From Gnetum montanum (taxonomy: Eukaryota > Streptophyta > Gnetopsida > Gnetales > Gnetaceae), in contig MNCI01008335.1 of the NCBI GenBank assembly GCA_015680685.1, positions 1,291,817 through 1,355,816 on the forward strand: 64,000 bases of DNA, given 5' to 3'. Below the pieces are notes generated by a model. It had not been told where the DNA came from and searched no databases. It was given only the letters and a program-made list of their open reading frames with translations. Of this stretch, positions 24,170 through 34,810 are shown in pieces; position 1 is the first letter of the stretch, and every line of letters starts with the position of its first letter. The position numbers and the translations under genes were made by a program.

Positions 24170-25017
24170 CTCCGCAACATCTAACCACTGCCCACAAGGA
24201 TGCAGTATGAAAATGGTCACAGCAATACGTCATTATGGGTGATGGCACACTATGTCGAAAATCCTATGATGGCATACTACTAACTTACATTAGCAAAGTT
24301 CAAGCACAAATGATCATTGATAAAGTCCATGAGGGACTATGTGGTCTACCCATGACCATTATCATGAATAATGGACCATAGTTTAGCAATACAAAAACCA
24401 AAGCATTCTACGAATACCTTGGCATCAAGCATTCCTTCTCATTGTCATACTACCCATAGGTGAATGGCCAAGCGGAAGCCACAAACAAGGTCATTGTGAA
24501 CCTTTTGAAGAAGATGCTTAGCAGTAGCAAACAACGATGGCATGAGCAGCTAGTCTATGCACTATGGGCCTATCGCACAACATGCAAAACAACAATAGGT
24601 AATAAACCATATAGCCTTGTGTATGGGTCTAAAGCAATTTTTCCTCTTGAAATGTAGGTTCCATCGATCCATGTAATCCTCTCGAGCTTCATGGACGAGG
24701 CCCAAAATAATGAGTTGAGAATCATTAACCTTAACACTATGGAGGAGGAGCACATGCAAATGCTTGATTGCATCAAATGGTACCAAGAGAAGCAATGGCA
24801 AAAGCACCATCACAATTAGCATCAACGCCTGATCAAGAGAGGGGACCTAGTCCTTGAAGTCATTTGTGAACCTGCAGACAAATTCTTAGCCAACTAGGAA
24901 GGGCCTTTCTTGGTCACCAAGGCCTATGACAACAAAGCATTCAAGCTTGTTGATCTAAATGACCATGAGTTTGCCAATCCAATCAACCATTTGTATTTGA
25001 AGCCATACTATGCCTAG
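24170..25017 (+). pseudogene. Integrase of TAT-1 with internal deletion
   Basis: Would insert the cDNA. It starts 'QYVIMGDGTLCRKSYDG', 'MIIDKVHEGLCG', the lead into the HHCC zinc-binding domain, and then jumps at about 24345 straight to 'IIMNNGP', the second catalytic block of the core. So most of the zinc finger and the first half of the DDE core, including the first Asp, are deleted. The second Asp is Asn (24367-24369). The Glu block is kept ('NGQAEATNKVIVNLL'), then 'WAYRTTCKTTIGNKPYSLVYG'. The C-terminal part ends 'NPINHLYLKPYYA' and a TAG at 25015-25017, the natural end of pol. Confidence 0.85.
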
Positions 25018-25049
25018 TACATAGCATCACATCAATGACAAAGCAAGGT

Positions 25050-25400
25050 AAGCAAGAGTTCACTATGACCATAAACTAGCACAGAGAGTCCACTATGACT
25101 ATAAACTAGCACAAGGCATCTGCTACGACGTTAAACTAGCATAGCTCATCCTTGGACTACGATGTTAAATTAGCATCCACAAATATTCCACTATGACGTT
25201 AAACTAGTGCAGCTCATCCTTGCATCATGACGTTAAACTGGCACAACATCTACAATCTGCTACAACATTAAACTAGCACATGGCAATCTAATAGGACTAT
25301 AATCACAGTCTTCTAAGACCTTAAACTAGGTTCACAGTCTGCTAAGGCCTTAAACTAGCACAACATGTAGTCTACTAGTACCTTAAACTGGGTTCGCAGT
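25050..25400 (+). repeat. Tandem array C in TAT-1, after integrase
   Basis: About ten degenerate units of roughly 28-35 bp with the core 'GTTAAACTAGCACA' or 'CCTTAAACTAG'. The core is almost the same as in array A, which lies about 9 kb upstream on the other side of RT-INT. No coding sense. Confidence 0.85.
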
Positions 25401-27005
25401 TCAGCACGCACAACTCAACACATAGTTCTGTGGACAAGCGAGCATGAATACTTTCCATCCTCCATTAACTACCCACACCTTGATGGGCTAGGTGGGGTGG
25501 GGCATTGCAATTCTGAAATGGAGTTCATGTCATCAAGAAAGAGCTTCTGAAAAACTTGCAATGTCACCACCCTTGGCATTTTTTTGATCCTCTAGAAATG
25601 CCCTTAAGCATTTTGCTAGCCTTTTGGAGTTACCACCATCATCACCAGTAGTACCACCCCTAGGCTATGCTAACAGCATCACTGGCCTTGGGTGTTTCTT
25701 TAGTGGTTAGGGCTCTCACCATCAACACCACCTGTTGGAGTCCTAGTAGTACTGTGGCCTAGCCATAGCACTACCATCCTCCAACCCTCAGCATTGCCTA
25801 GGCCTAGAAGTGCATCCAACAGCATGGCTCCCCACCATCCTACTGGATTTTTAAGCTCTTATCCTTGGTGTGGAGTCTCAAGCACCTGCATTTCCATCAC
25901 CTTCGCTACCTCGCTAGCCTCTCTTAGGTGCTCACTTCTAGTGTAGCTACTGGAGCTTTTGCAACCTTCTAACTCTGACATCTACACTAGTCTTCCTGCT
26001 TTGGCACTACAAGCTCTTGCAATTAGTCCAACACTTACAGTGCCCTTATAACTAGTAGTTTGCTTTTATCCCTCATGTTGTGTGGTTTTTTTCTTGTTTC
26101 TTTTCCATTGTGTTTGTAAGATGAAGCCCCAGAGATTGTCATTTGAAGGCACAATTCATCATAATGGCAAGGCACCATATTACTTTGATGTGCCTTTTTG
26201 GACTCACCAAGTAATCAAGAGTGCACATTCCTACTATCATTCTCTAGCCCACTCACATTTTCCTCTTTCACCTCACCTTTTTCCCCCTTCCTTGCAAGCT
26301 TCTCCAATGTGTAATGCATCCTTCTTTCAGTTGACCATAGAACCCATGATGGACATAACACAACTCATCCCATATGGAGCCTCTGTGGGCTAGTCAAACT
26401 CCAAGCAGATGCAACACAACTCATCCCGAGGAGGGAGCACCTATCCTACAGATGCGGCGTGGTTGCCTCTAAGTAAAGCCCATTGGGTGGCACGCAGTCC
26501 ACTCAATGATAAGCATCTTGTAGCTAGCATTTGGCAAAAAAAAAGGAGGGGAAGGTAAAACATACCCTTAAGCAAAATCTAGCAAAGTTGTAATTTTGCA
26601 ATTAGTCTAACCCTAAATTCACAATAGCCTTATCATAAGTACGTTGATGAGACATTAACATGTTAGGGGTAAACCATTTTGGTGCTATGGATGAAGGCTC
26701 TCTCACAAGCACTCTGATGAGAGGCCATCAATTCAACGACAAGCCACCTTAGTGTCGTGATCATAGTCAACCATGTTGACTCTGCATCTTATAGCATGCT
26801 ACATCCTTTGCGTCTCATTCCTCCCTTGCTATCTCTAAGCTAATTCCCTACACCCATTACCTATAGCAGACCATAACCTTTAACACTCTTGAGCCCAACA
26901 AAGCACCACCATCTGATTAGGTACCGACGAGTGATGTTAGTTCCATATCTACTATGGTGTTTCAAGTTCTTTGTCAATGTCTCTTGGGCCACTCTTCTAA
27001 ACATC
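25401..27005 (+). other. TAT-1 3' spacer
   Basis: No recognised gene. One open frame (26082-26393, 103 codons, starting 'MVFFLFLFHCVCKMKPQRL') has no motif I know. C/T-rich low-complexity parts lie near 25600-26000 and an A-run at 26536-26545. Confidence 0.5.
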
Positions 27006-27021
27006 AACAAAGAGGGACCAA
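27006..27021 (+). other. TAT-1 polypurine tract
   Basis: AACAAAGAGGGACCAA directly before the TG of the 3' LTR; the likely plus-strand primer. Confidence 0.65.
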
Positions 27022-28304
27022 TGAAACACCACCAAATTTAGGCAACAACACTTTAATAAAAAATTTAGCTAAGTGTCACCACAAGGCAAATGTTTTCTAA
27101 GTATTTGGCCCATGCTTCCACTATTGGGGCTATGCTCTAGAGCATAGCCAGCATAGCATGCAACAGAGAACCAGATTTGCAAAATCTTTTAAGTGTCAAA
27201 CAGCAACTCTAGAAATTTTTCTAAGTGTCTTGCTCCGCTCACATCTCTCTTGCTATGTTCTAGCATAGCAAGCATAGCAGCACTCCAATGGCCAGTCTAC
27301 ACTAGTGTCAGGCTAGAAGTTGTCAAGCTAGCTCAACATGGAAGAGGCGTTTAACAGAATTTCTAACTCTTGAAGCCACCCCTCTTACTACGCTCTCGAG
27401 CATACCAGAGCATAGCACCAATTTCTCCATTAGGAGCATAGCAAAAGTCAGCATAGCCCCACCTACCCCTTTTCCACATGGTACTCAATCCACACTTCAC
27501 GCTAACCCTAAGCCTATAAATACCCCTCACATTCTACACTCTATGAGTTGGCAATTCATTCTAGCGATGGGCATTTGAAGCATTTGGCTAGTAAAATCTA
27601 GGTAGTAGTTAACATCTTAGAGCATCATTTGGCATCCAAATCACCTTGAGCACCTCATACACCAAAGTGTATCAACATCTTGGCAACCCCTTTACATCCC
27701 AGTCAGTACTACAGCACACCGCAAACCCTCAAGACACCATGGTAGCCAACCCAGTAGGCATAGACCTTGCAACGAATGTTAAACTTGATCTTAGGACATC
27801 CCAAAGACTCTGGCTATGCTGTTACTACACCTATCTATACACCACATACCGCTTCAAAGCTTAGTTGTCATTAGTATGCTCCCTGTCTGGGGTGGTACCA
27901 TTCTTTGTTTCTCTTAAACTCCATCGCATTTTAAGCATTTCCTCCGTTGCATTTTAAGCATTTTCTTTGACATTCAGTATAGCATTCGCATTTTTCGCTA
28001 TTCTACATGTTTTCTTGCATACTTGTACTACCGTGCTCATGCCGAGAAACCCTACTATGCCTAAGATAGCTGAACTTGGTATACCAAGAACACTGTCAGC
28101 ACTCACATTTTTAGCTAACCATGCCATCCCCTGGTTGTGCCCGCTACACCAATTATAGCCAGCAAAATCCCTATTTGATTGATAAGACCGTTTAGGATGC
28201 TCTACCTCCATTTTCAACTAGAGGCCCTTGCATGGAGGTAGGGTCGAGGTTGTGCACCCACAAACCTCTCGACGTTCCAATCGTCAACGTTTTTGGTTGC
28301 TACA
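27022..28304 (+). repeat. 3' LTR of TAT-1
   Basis: It starts TGAAACACCACC and ends GGTTGCTACA, a proper TG...CA. The TATA box is at 27515-27522. It matches the 5' LTR except for about 430 bp missing near 27395-27410, between a GCTACGCTCT repeat and 'GCATACCA'; recombination between the short GCTACGCTC-type repeats would explain the loss. Confidence 0.9.
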
Positions 28305-28309
28305 ACTAG
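28305..28309. repeat. Target-site duplication of TAT-1, right copy
   Basis: ACTAG, matching 9903-9907. Confidence 0.85.
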
Positions 28310-28877
28310 TAATAAAGATTGAGATTACTTCCATCATTGCAATGTCCACTTAGATTATTGTTGCTTTAATTATTTAATGCTTTCTTTAGTTAATTATTTC
28401 CATTTATTGTTATTTACTATTCTTGTTATTAAGTAGAATGCATACGCGTTAATCAAGAGCATTTAAGTGGAAGTACTTGGTAATCTAGAAGTGTATCATT
28501 TGGCACAACCAGTGACATACACTTGGCAATCCTAAAAGTAGCCTCACAAAGTCCAAGACGTGTACAAATGATTAAGTGTGGATACTCATTTCCAATAGGC
28601 TAGTTTAGATCTTGTTTTCTATCATTCATTAGTTTAATTAATTTATCTCTTTTCGTCATCAAGAGTACCATAGAAAGTAAACAACGTCATACACCTCACT
28701 TTGGACTAAACCATACGTGACAAAGCTGCCACTAGTCTAAGTGGGAAGATAGTGAACTACGATCGAAGCATAACGATCTAGATGCCACAACTAGTCCCAT
28801 CCATGGAATTTAATTAGATCGCCCGTGAACACTTGTGACTCATATGGTTGAGTGTAGGGGTACCTCGTCGCTCATCA
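28310..28877 (+). repeat. 5' LTR of NA-3, right part
   Basis: Resumes with 'TAATAAAGATTGAGATTACTT' exactly where the left part stops, and ends GTCGCTCATCA. It holds the repeated 'ACTTGGTAATC' module near 28467-28540. Confidence 0.92.
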
Positions 28878-28899
28878 TTGGTGTTGTTATTGGGGATGG
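28878..28899 (+). other. NA-3 primer-binding site, tRNA-Asp type
   Basis: TTGGTGTTGTTATTGGGGAT follows the LTR. It differs from the Athila PBS by several C-to-T changes only. Confidence 0.82.
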
Positions 28900-29003
28900 T
28901 GCTAGTTATCTAGATTAGTTGTATTATACAAGATCACTGTAAAAGGTCTTAACGATATATCTTTTAGAAACTACTAAATCACACACACCATAAACCAAGA
29001 ATA

Positions 29004-31472
29004 ATGTCTCTCCCACATAGCAATGAAAATGCACTGTATAACGAACACATTCATTGGAGAAATAACACAATATACAATGAAGGAAATTGGAGTGATCAAC
29101 CTTATGTAGGGGTTTCTTATGACCATGACCACCTTGATGACACTCAAAGACTACCTTCACCTAAGGTAAACAATCTTAGAGGAGATGACGTAAGTCCTAG
29201 ACTAGGGGAGGCCTTAAGAACTAAGACCTCCTCAAAACCTAGAAATGATAAATCAAAGGACCCCAAAGAACACCATAGAAACCATGGCAATTCTTCTAGT
29301 TCCTCATCTTCCTCTATCCCTTCAATGACTAGTTCTGATGAAGATGAACATAGGTATAGAGATAGAGCTCCATTAAAGGGTTGGAGTAAAAATCAAAATC
29401 GAACCATAGGAAAAGTCAAAGAAGTTTCCATGAACATAGAAATTTCCCTCAAAATTTGTTTGATGATGATGAACCTCTATTAGCCATAAAGAGCCTAATG
29501 CATATCATAAAGGCCATTAAGATATATTGCAGGCATCGCAAAAAGAGTCAACTACCTAAGCTTAACATGAATAATATTCTAAAATTTGTAGGAGGCTATG
29601 ATTCAGATCCACAACATCATTTACAAGCCTTCCATGATGCATGTGCTAATTATAACATTGAAAGTGGATGGCAAAAGCTTAAGCTCTTTCTTAGGATACT
29701 AATTGATAGAGCCCAACTATGGTATAGATCATTGAGACCAAACTCAATTTGATGATGGTTCACAATGTTGGAACTTTTTAATGAGAAATACCAAACCTCT
29801 GCAAGAGTGTCCAATCTAAGGAGAAAAATTTAAGAGTGGAAACAAGAATAACATGAAACCTTGAACATGGCCTTAGATAGATATTATGCCTTACTAAATT
29901 GATGCCCAAGCCATGGTTTCTCCAAGGAAGAGCAACTTTACCACATCATAGATGGGCTTTACAATGAAATAAGGGGGACCCTTGGGATGTATGCCCTAGG
30001 GCAATTATACAAGCTTCAAACCCATAAAGTCAAAGAGATAATAGAGCATGTGGAAAAAGAAGAAGGAGAGATGTGCAAGTGGGAAAATTTCAAGAAACAT
30101 CAATGGGACCCAACCCTTCAACCAAAGGAGGTCCAAATTTATGGTTAGAAAAATGAAACTACTTTTGATAAGATGATTTTGCAACAAACTTTATTAATAA
30201 GGGAGTCTATTGAAGATCTAGAAGCAAAGTTTAATAAAATGTCTAAATGGATGGATGAGAACATCATAACTCTTATTGAGACAATCGTGGAAAAGATCAT
30301 GTAACACATGCCAAGCGATCATAATAAATAGAGGGCACAGAACCAAGAAATAGTTAGGAACACTTTTCGGTCGATGAGAAAAGTGGTTGACGAAAGTGAG
30401 GCTAAAGACTCCACCATAGATGAAGATGATGGATGTGACCTATGCATATATGAACATCCAAAGGGCCAATGACCCATATTGTTGCATCTATAGGAGTATT
30501 GGATAGGTGCCTTAAATCTGAAGTTTGTGCAAAAGCACATGCCCTGGAGACTTTTTCTTCCACAAGGTAATTTTAGATAATCCCACAACCAATTGTACCA
30601 TCCTAGGGGGACTTATTACTAACCTCAACATGGTCCTCAACCATAGTGGCAACAACCACAATCGTGGGGGGATGCCACCACCAACTTAGCCATATCTACC
30701 GAAACCACATGGCTAGTATGTTCAACACCTTGTTTCTCCAACTAGTTCTACATTCGCCACCTCAAATCGTTACTACCACTATCTTGAGTACCATCAATAC
30801 ATGACATCCCCTAAAGTATCACCACCTTGTGCCTCTTAACGTCCAACTTACCCTCAATATAATCATCATCCACCTCCTTATACACTATCGCCAGTAATTC
30901 AAGAAGGTCCAGCACCACAATATCAACCAATGAGTGACACTTGTGCTACAAATGTGCAACAACACGTTGACACCAGTGGGTCCCAACCACAATGCTAAAA
31001 ACGTTCCTTCTATAGGAAAGGCTATAAGCCAAGGCAAACCATGCATGGACCCATCACATCATCCAAGCCAGCACAAGGCCAACCTAGCGCATCACCTTCC
31101 TTATCTCAACTAACGTCCTCCAACCGTACACAAGGGCCATCATCTATCAGTATTCTAATCCCACATCCAACCAATGAATCTACAAACATGGGAAGATAAA
31201 TAAATCCATGCATAACACCTCATAATCAAGGGTGCACTTGTGGGCCAACCATCCATAATGTTAACACATCTCATATCCTAACCCACCATACATATAATAA
31301 TTAGGTGTGTGACTAACAATTTTTCTACACAACCATCACACCACCAACAAACACCCAATGGCTAGGGCATGAAAGGTTCCCAACATTTTATACATGCATG
31401 GATTCTATTCATCCACTTACTAATCCTATCCAAGACCAAATGTTTAGTTGTGGGGGTTACCCCCCATTCTAA
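29004..31472 (+). pseudogene. gag of NA-3, degraded
   Basis: The start, ATGTCTCTCCCACATAGC, is the most upstream ATG after the PBS; the matching ATG is seen in NA-1 and NA-2. Domains: N-terminal part (residues 1 to about 150) rich in Ser, Asp and Arg ('NHGNSSSSSSSSIPS'); gag core from 29456 with 'KFVGGYDSDPQHHLQAFHDA', 'LKLFLRILIDRAQLWYRSL' and later 'MLELFNEKYQTSARVSNL'; helix region 30000-30300; a knuckle near 30427-30473 (CDLCIYEHPKG, last Cys now a stop); and a Pro/Gln/Tyr-rich tail ending 'MFSCGGYPPF' then TAA. Frame changes near 29483, 29750 and several TAG/TGA stops disable it. ORF2 follows after a short spacer. Confidence 0.82.
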
Positions 31473-31889
31473 TCTTTAAGGAATCTATCTAAACCTGGAG
31501 TGTTCAAGTTAGTTATGGGGGGTGCTTATGTGCAAACTTTGTGCTAATTTGCTAAAATTTGCTAACACCCAAAAGGTATCATAAGCGTAAGGATGTTGAA
31601 AACCTTAAGAATTATTATGAAAAATCATTAATAGTAATGCTAGAAGTCCAATTTTTCTAACCCATGAGGCCATAACTACTATTATAAGCCACATATAACA
31701 AAAAAGGAAAGCAACTGTGATGGTTGTAGAAAGAGATAGGCATTTTTTGGGAAATTTTTCTTAAAAATTTTCCTAACCCTGCAATCATATGCATTATGAG
31801 CTCAATGAACTAAGGTTATGAGTAAGGTATAAATTGATTAATGATAATAAACATAATCTTTATAACACCTGGTTTCTGCTTGATTGCAT
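31473..31889 (+). other. NA-3 shortened spacer
   Basis: 417 bp, against about 1.9-2.2 kb in NA-2 and NA-4. It still has the internal purine tract AGTTATGGGGGGTGC at 31509-31525 and the ORF2 leader, but the 1.5-kb middle is gone. Confidence 0.7.
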
Positions 31890-33741
31890 ATGGCCCCAAA
31901 AAGAGGTGCTCAAGGTGAACCTTCACAAAGAGCTACTAAACGTCCACATGGTGGTCGTGGCCAACAAGAAGAACATAATGAACATGCTAAACAGGAGGCC
32001 CATTCTTTCAATATCCATCAAGAGGCCCTTGCTATTGAGTAATCAACCCAAGGAGAGGTGGTAAAAGTACTGATCCCCAAACAGAGACAACATCTCACAT
32101 TGCCCCCTAACTACCTTGCTACCACCTTGAAGAAATCCACATTGGCTTCGATCATTGTGGAAATGAATTTCAGTCCATTTGTGGAGTTTGCTCTAGAAGC
32201 CGTAAGGATGCAACTTAAAGTGTCCCCATTATGGCCTATCTTATCTGATAGTGGTGAATGTACCTAGGCAAAATCGATCAATTTTGGCATAACAAAGATG
32301 AGGGCACCACTATTAATATCTGCAAGGTGATTGTCTATTACTCAGTCAAGGAAATTACTACAACTCTCAACCTACCGAATGAAGGAGCCAAGGTTGCTCA
32401 CATGTCCATCAGATCTAACCTTGAAACAAAGAAATTACAATTTAGACAAGTGTATGGTAAAGAGAAAAAGTCATACCATCAAATGAGTTTGGAATAGAGA
32501 ACCTACTTTAAGATTGAGATGCACAAATGTTGCCTAGGACTTCAATGATTCTTGTAGTGCATGAGGATGTGCTTGATCACTTGCTGTAGATGAGTCAAGT
32601 AATGACCACTCTATTTGACATCCCCAGCAATGTCACTACAGCATAGTTAGACCTCATCACCACTAAAGGAAAGTTGGTCATGGCAAAGGTCAAGGTAGAA
32701 CATGTGGAAGCTGAGATACAAAGCTTGCAACAAGATTTAGCTACCCTACACATTGAATGATGGGATCCTACCCATTGTGTTACACTAAACCAACTAGGAC
32801 AATTCAAGATAGAGGAGCTTACCAAGCTAGTGAAGGAGAGAGCAGCTACAAAGCGAGAGAAAGAGATGGTGATTTGGAATGCCTCTGCTATAGATGCATA
32901 ATCTCATGTGTATAAAAAGGCACTGACAATCATAAATTAGTAGAATAGAAGCCTCTCCATGGACGAGGTATGTGCTATTTGCCAAAAGTCAATAATCGAG
33001 ATTAGTGGGTGGTAGAACAAGGCTAAAGAACATGAAAAACTTAAAGAGCACTTCCATGACTAAGTCAACATGTATAAATAAATCGATGAAAAGGAAATCA
33101 AGATGGCCAAAGCCAACATCAGCTCCTTCTCATTACAGAATTCTGAATGGCAAGCCATCTTGGACAGTTATGCCATGGTCCAATAAGAAAAAGTAAAATA
33201 CAAAGACCTATAGATAGAGGATTTAAAGGAATACATGGCATTTTCTAACCTTAGATATGCCAACCTTACCATGTTAATAGCAATTCGTCCTCGAAGTGAG
33301 CTGAAGAAACAAGTGGTGACCACCTATGCATTATATGAGAAAGAGTTTGCAAATTGAAAAGATGCTTTGCAAAAGTTGCAGGTGGAAAACTTAGAGTTAG
33401 AGGTCGTCAAAGCCAATTATCAAGGACAAAAAGATGTAGCCTCAAACCTAGCTCATAGATTAACGAATTATCATGAGCTCGAAGATAAAACTAGGGCTTT
33501 TGAGAAAGAATGACGATAGTTCGTGGCATGATATATAAAAGTGAATCAAATGTTTCCATAGTTGCCATGTTCTTGGGATGTACCAGTGCTAGCACACATA
33601 CACACAACAACCTGGACGGTGCACAACCCAAGGATAGATGAAGAAAAGTTGCAAGCCTTGCTTAATCGATACAAGTTTTAATGGCCTAGGGACAAAGGAA
33701 AGTAGTTAATGGAAGAGCCACCACCTCCAAGCACTACATGA
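31890..33741 (+). pseudogene. ORF2 of NA-3 (PF20167-like region plus coiled coil), with internal deletion
   Basis: The best-preserved N-terminus of this gene: 'MAPKRGAQGEPSQRATKRPH' then 'GGRGQQEEHNEHAKQEAHSF', a basic, charged start. Next come 'IIVEMNFSPFVEFALEAVRM' and 'SPLWPILSDSGE', a frameshift near 32258, then 'TINICKVIVYYSVKEITTTL' and 'EGAKVAHMS'. At about 32517 the frame jumps from 'TYFKIE' to 'MILVVHEDVLDHLL', so the end of the PF20167-like part is deleted. A long Lys/Glu-rich coiled-coil region follows (about 32640-33520), ending in 'EKLQALLNRYKF' and a Pro-rich tail with TGA at 33739. There is no enzyme motif. The function is unknown; the place after gag and before the LTR is that of the extra 3' ORF of some Athila elements. 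Confidence 0.65.
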
Positions 33742-33920
33742 GCTTCTTAGTCTTGTTTTTGTTTTTTTTTTATATAATAATGTGTCCCATTTTTATACTA
33801 CACCACTATGACATGCAAGAATCTTATTTATTATTGAGTCATTTAATAATCCCATACCTATCAATATTTTGTAAAGAACTTATTCCTCATTTTGTTTAAC
33901 TTGAGGATGAGTTTTCATTT
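33742..33920 (+). other. NA-3 3' untranslated region
   Basis: T-rich tract then 'AACTTGAGGATGAGTTTTCA', which recurs before the 3' LTR in NA-2, NA-4 and ATH-1. No gene. Confidence 0.6.
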
Positions 33921-33933
33921 AATCATGGGGGTA
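33921..33933 (+). other. NA-3 polypurine tract
   Basis: AATCATGGGGGTA just before the LTR; one of three copies of this motif in the element. Confidence 0.75.
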
Positions 33934-34805
33934 TGATGAGACACCATTGTAAGGCCCTAACATTGGGTACACGATGTCAGAGCCCCAACGTTGCATATCC
34001 AATGTCAAGACTAATAAGTAACATCAAACACCCAACATCGCCTCATCTAAATATTGCCTATAAATATGGTGCTGGGTGCTTGAATGAGGAAGGTAGTAAG
34101 TAGTTGATGGTCAGTAGATAATTCTAGTTTTTAGTTTCTTCTTTCAAAGTCTGTTATTCCCAATGCATGCCCACATGGTGATGCTTATAATCGTATGGCA
34201 CCTTTGTTCAAGTCTGATGTACTTGGACATGTTACGTGACTGGCAATAAAGATCAAGATTACTTTCATCATTACAACATCTCATTAGATTATTATTACTT
34301 TAATTATTTAATACTTTTTTTAGCTAATTGTTTCCATTTATTATTATTTACTATTCCTTTTATTAAGTAAAATGTGTACGCCTTAATCATGAGTGTTTAA
34401 GTGGACGTACTTGGTAATCCAAAAGTGTACCATTTGGTACAACCAATGACGTACACTTGGTAATCCCAGCCTCATAAAGTCCAAGATGTGTAAAAACGAT
34501 TAAGTGCAGATAATCATCACCCATAGGCTAGTTTAGATCTTTTTTTTCATCATTCATTAGTTTAATTAATTTATCTCTTTTTGTCATTAGGAGTAGCGTA
34601 GATAATAGACAACATCATATGTGTCACTTTGGACTAAATCATACATGACAAAGCCACCACTAGTCCAAGTGGGAAGATAGTGAACTACAATCAAAGCATA
34701 ACGATCTAAATGCCACAACTAGATCCATCCATGGAATTTGACCAAATCACACATGAACACTTGTGATTCGTATGGTTGAGCATAGGGGTACCTCATCACT
34801 CATCA
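33934..34805 (+). repeat. 3' LTR of NA-3
   Basis: 872 bp, starts TGATGAGACACCATTG and ends CATCACTCATCA. U3 repeats lie at 33957-34045, the TATA box at 34059-34066, and 'TGTACCATTTGGTACA', a perfect inverted repeat, near 34426-34442. Confidence 0.93.
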
Positions 34806-34810
34806 ATAAC
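34806..34810. repeat. Target-site duplication of NA-3, right copy
   Basis: ATAAC, matching 9592-9596. Confidence 0.9.

Larger units (their letters stand above)
9908..28304 (+). mobile_element. TAT-1: large Tat-lineage Ty3/gypsy element with an antisense intron-containing gene
   Basis: 18.4 kb, bounded by LTRs and ACTAG duplications. Order: 5' LTR, PBS-like site, gag, protease, tandem array A, antisense multi-exon gene, sequence gap, array B, RT, RNase H, a second RNase H, integrase, array C, 3' spacer, polypurine tract, 3' LTR. The second RNase H before integrase and the long non-pol segments fit the Tat lineage. All coding parts are broken. The LTRs differ in length because the 3' LTR lacks about 430 bp. 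Confidence 0.9.
9597..34805 (+). mobile_element. NA-3: non-autonomous Athila-related LTR retrotransposon, interrupted by TAT-1
   Basis: The LTR type differs from NA-2: U3 repeats are of the ACGTTG/ACATTG kind. ATAAC flanks both ends. The 5' LTR is split by TAT-1 (9597-9907 and 28310-28877); the 3' LTR is whole. The body (28878-33933, about 5.1 kb) holds PBS, gag, a very short spacer, ORF2 and a polypurine tract, and no pol. Against NA-2 and NA-4 it lacks about 1.5 kb of spacer and a middle part of ORF2. Confidence 0.92.

Noticed and set aside
26082-26393. Open frame of 103 codons in the TAT-1 3' spacer.
   Set aside because: No recognised domain and no partner copy here; listed only as spacer content.
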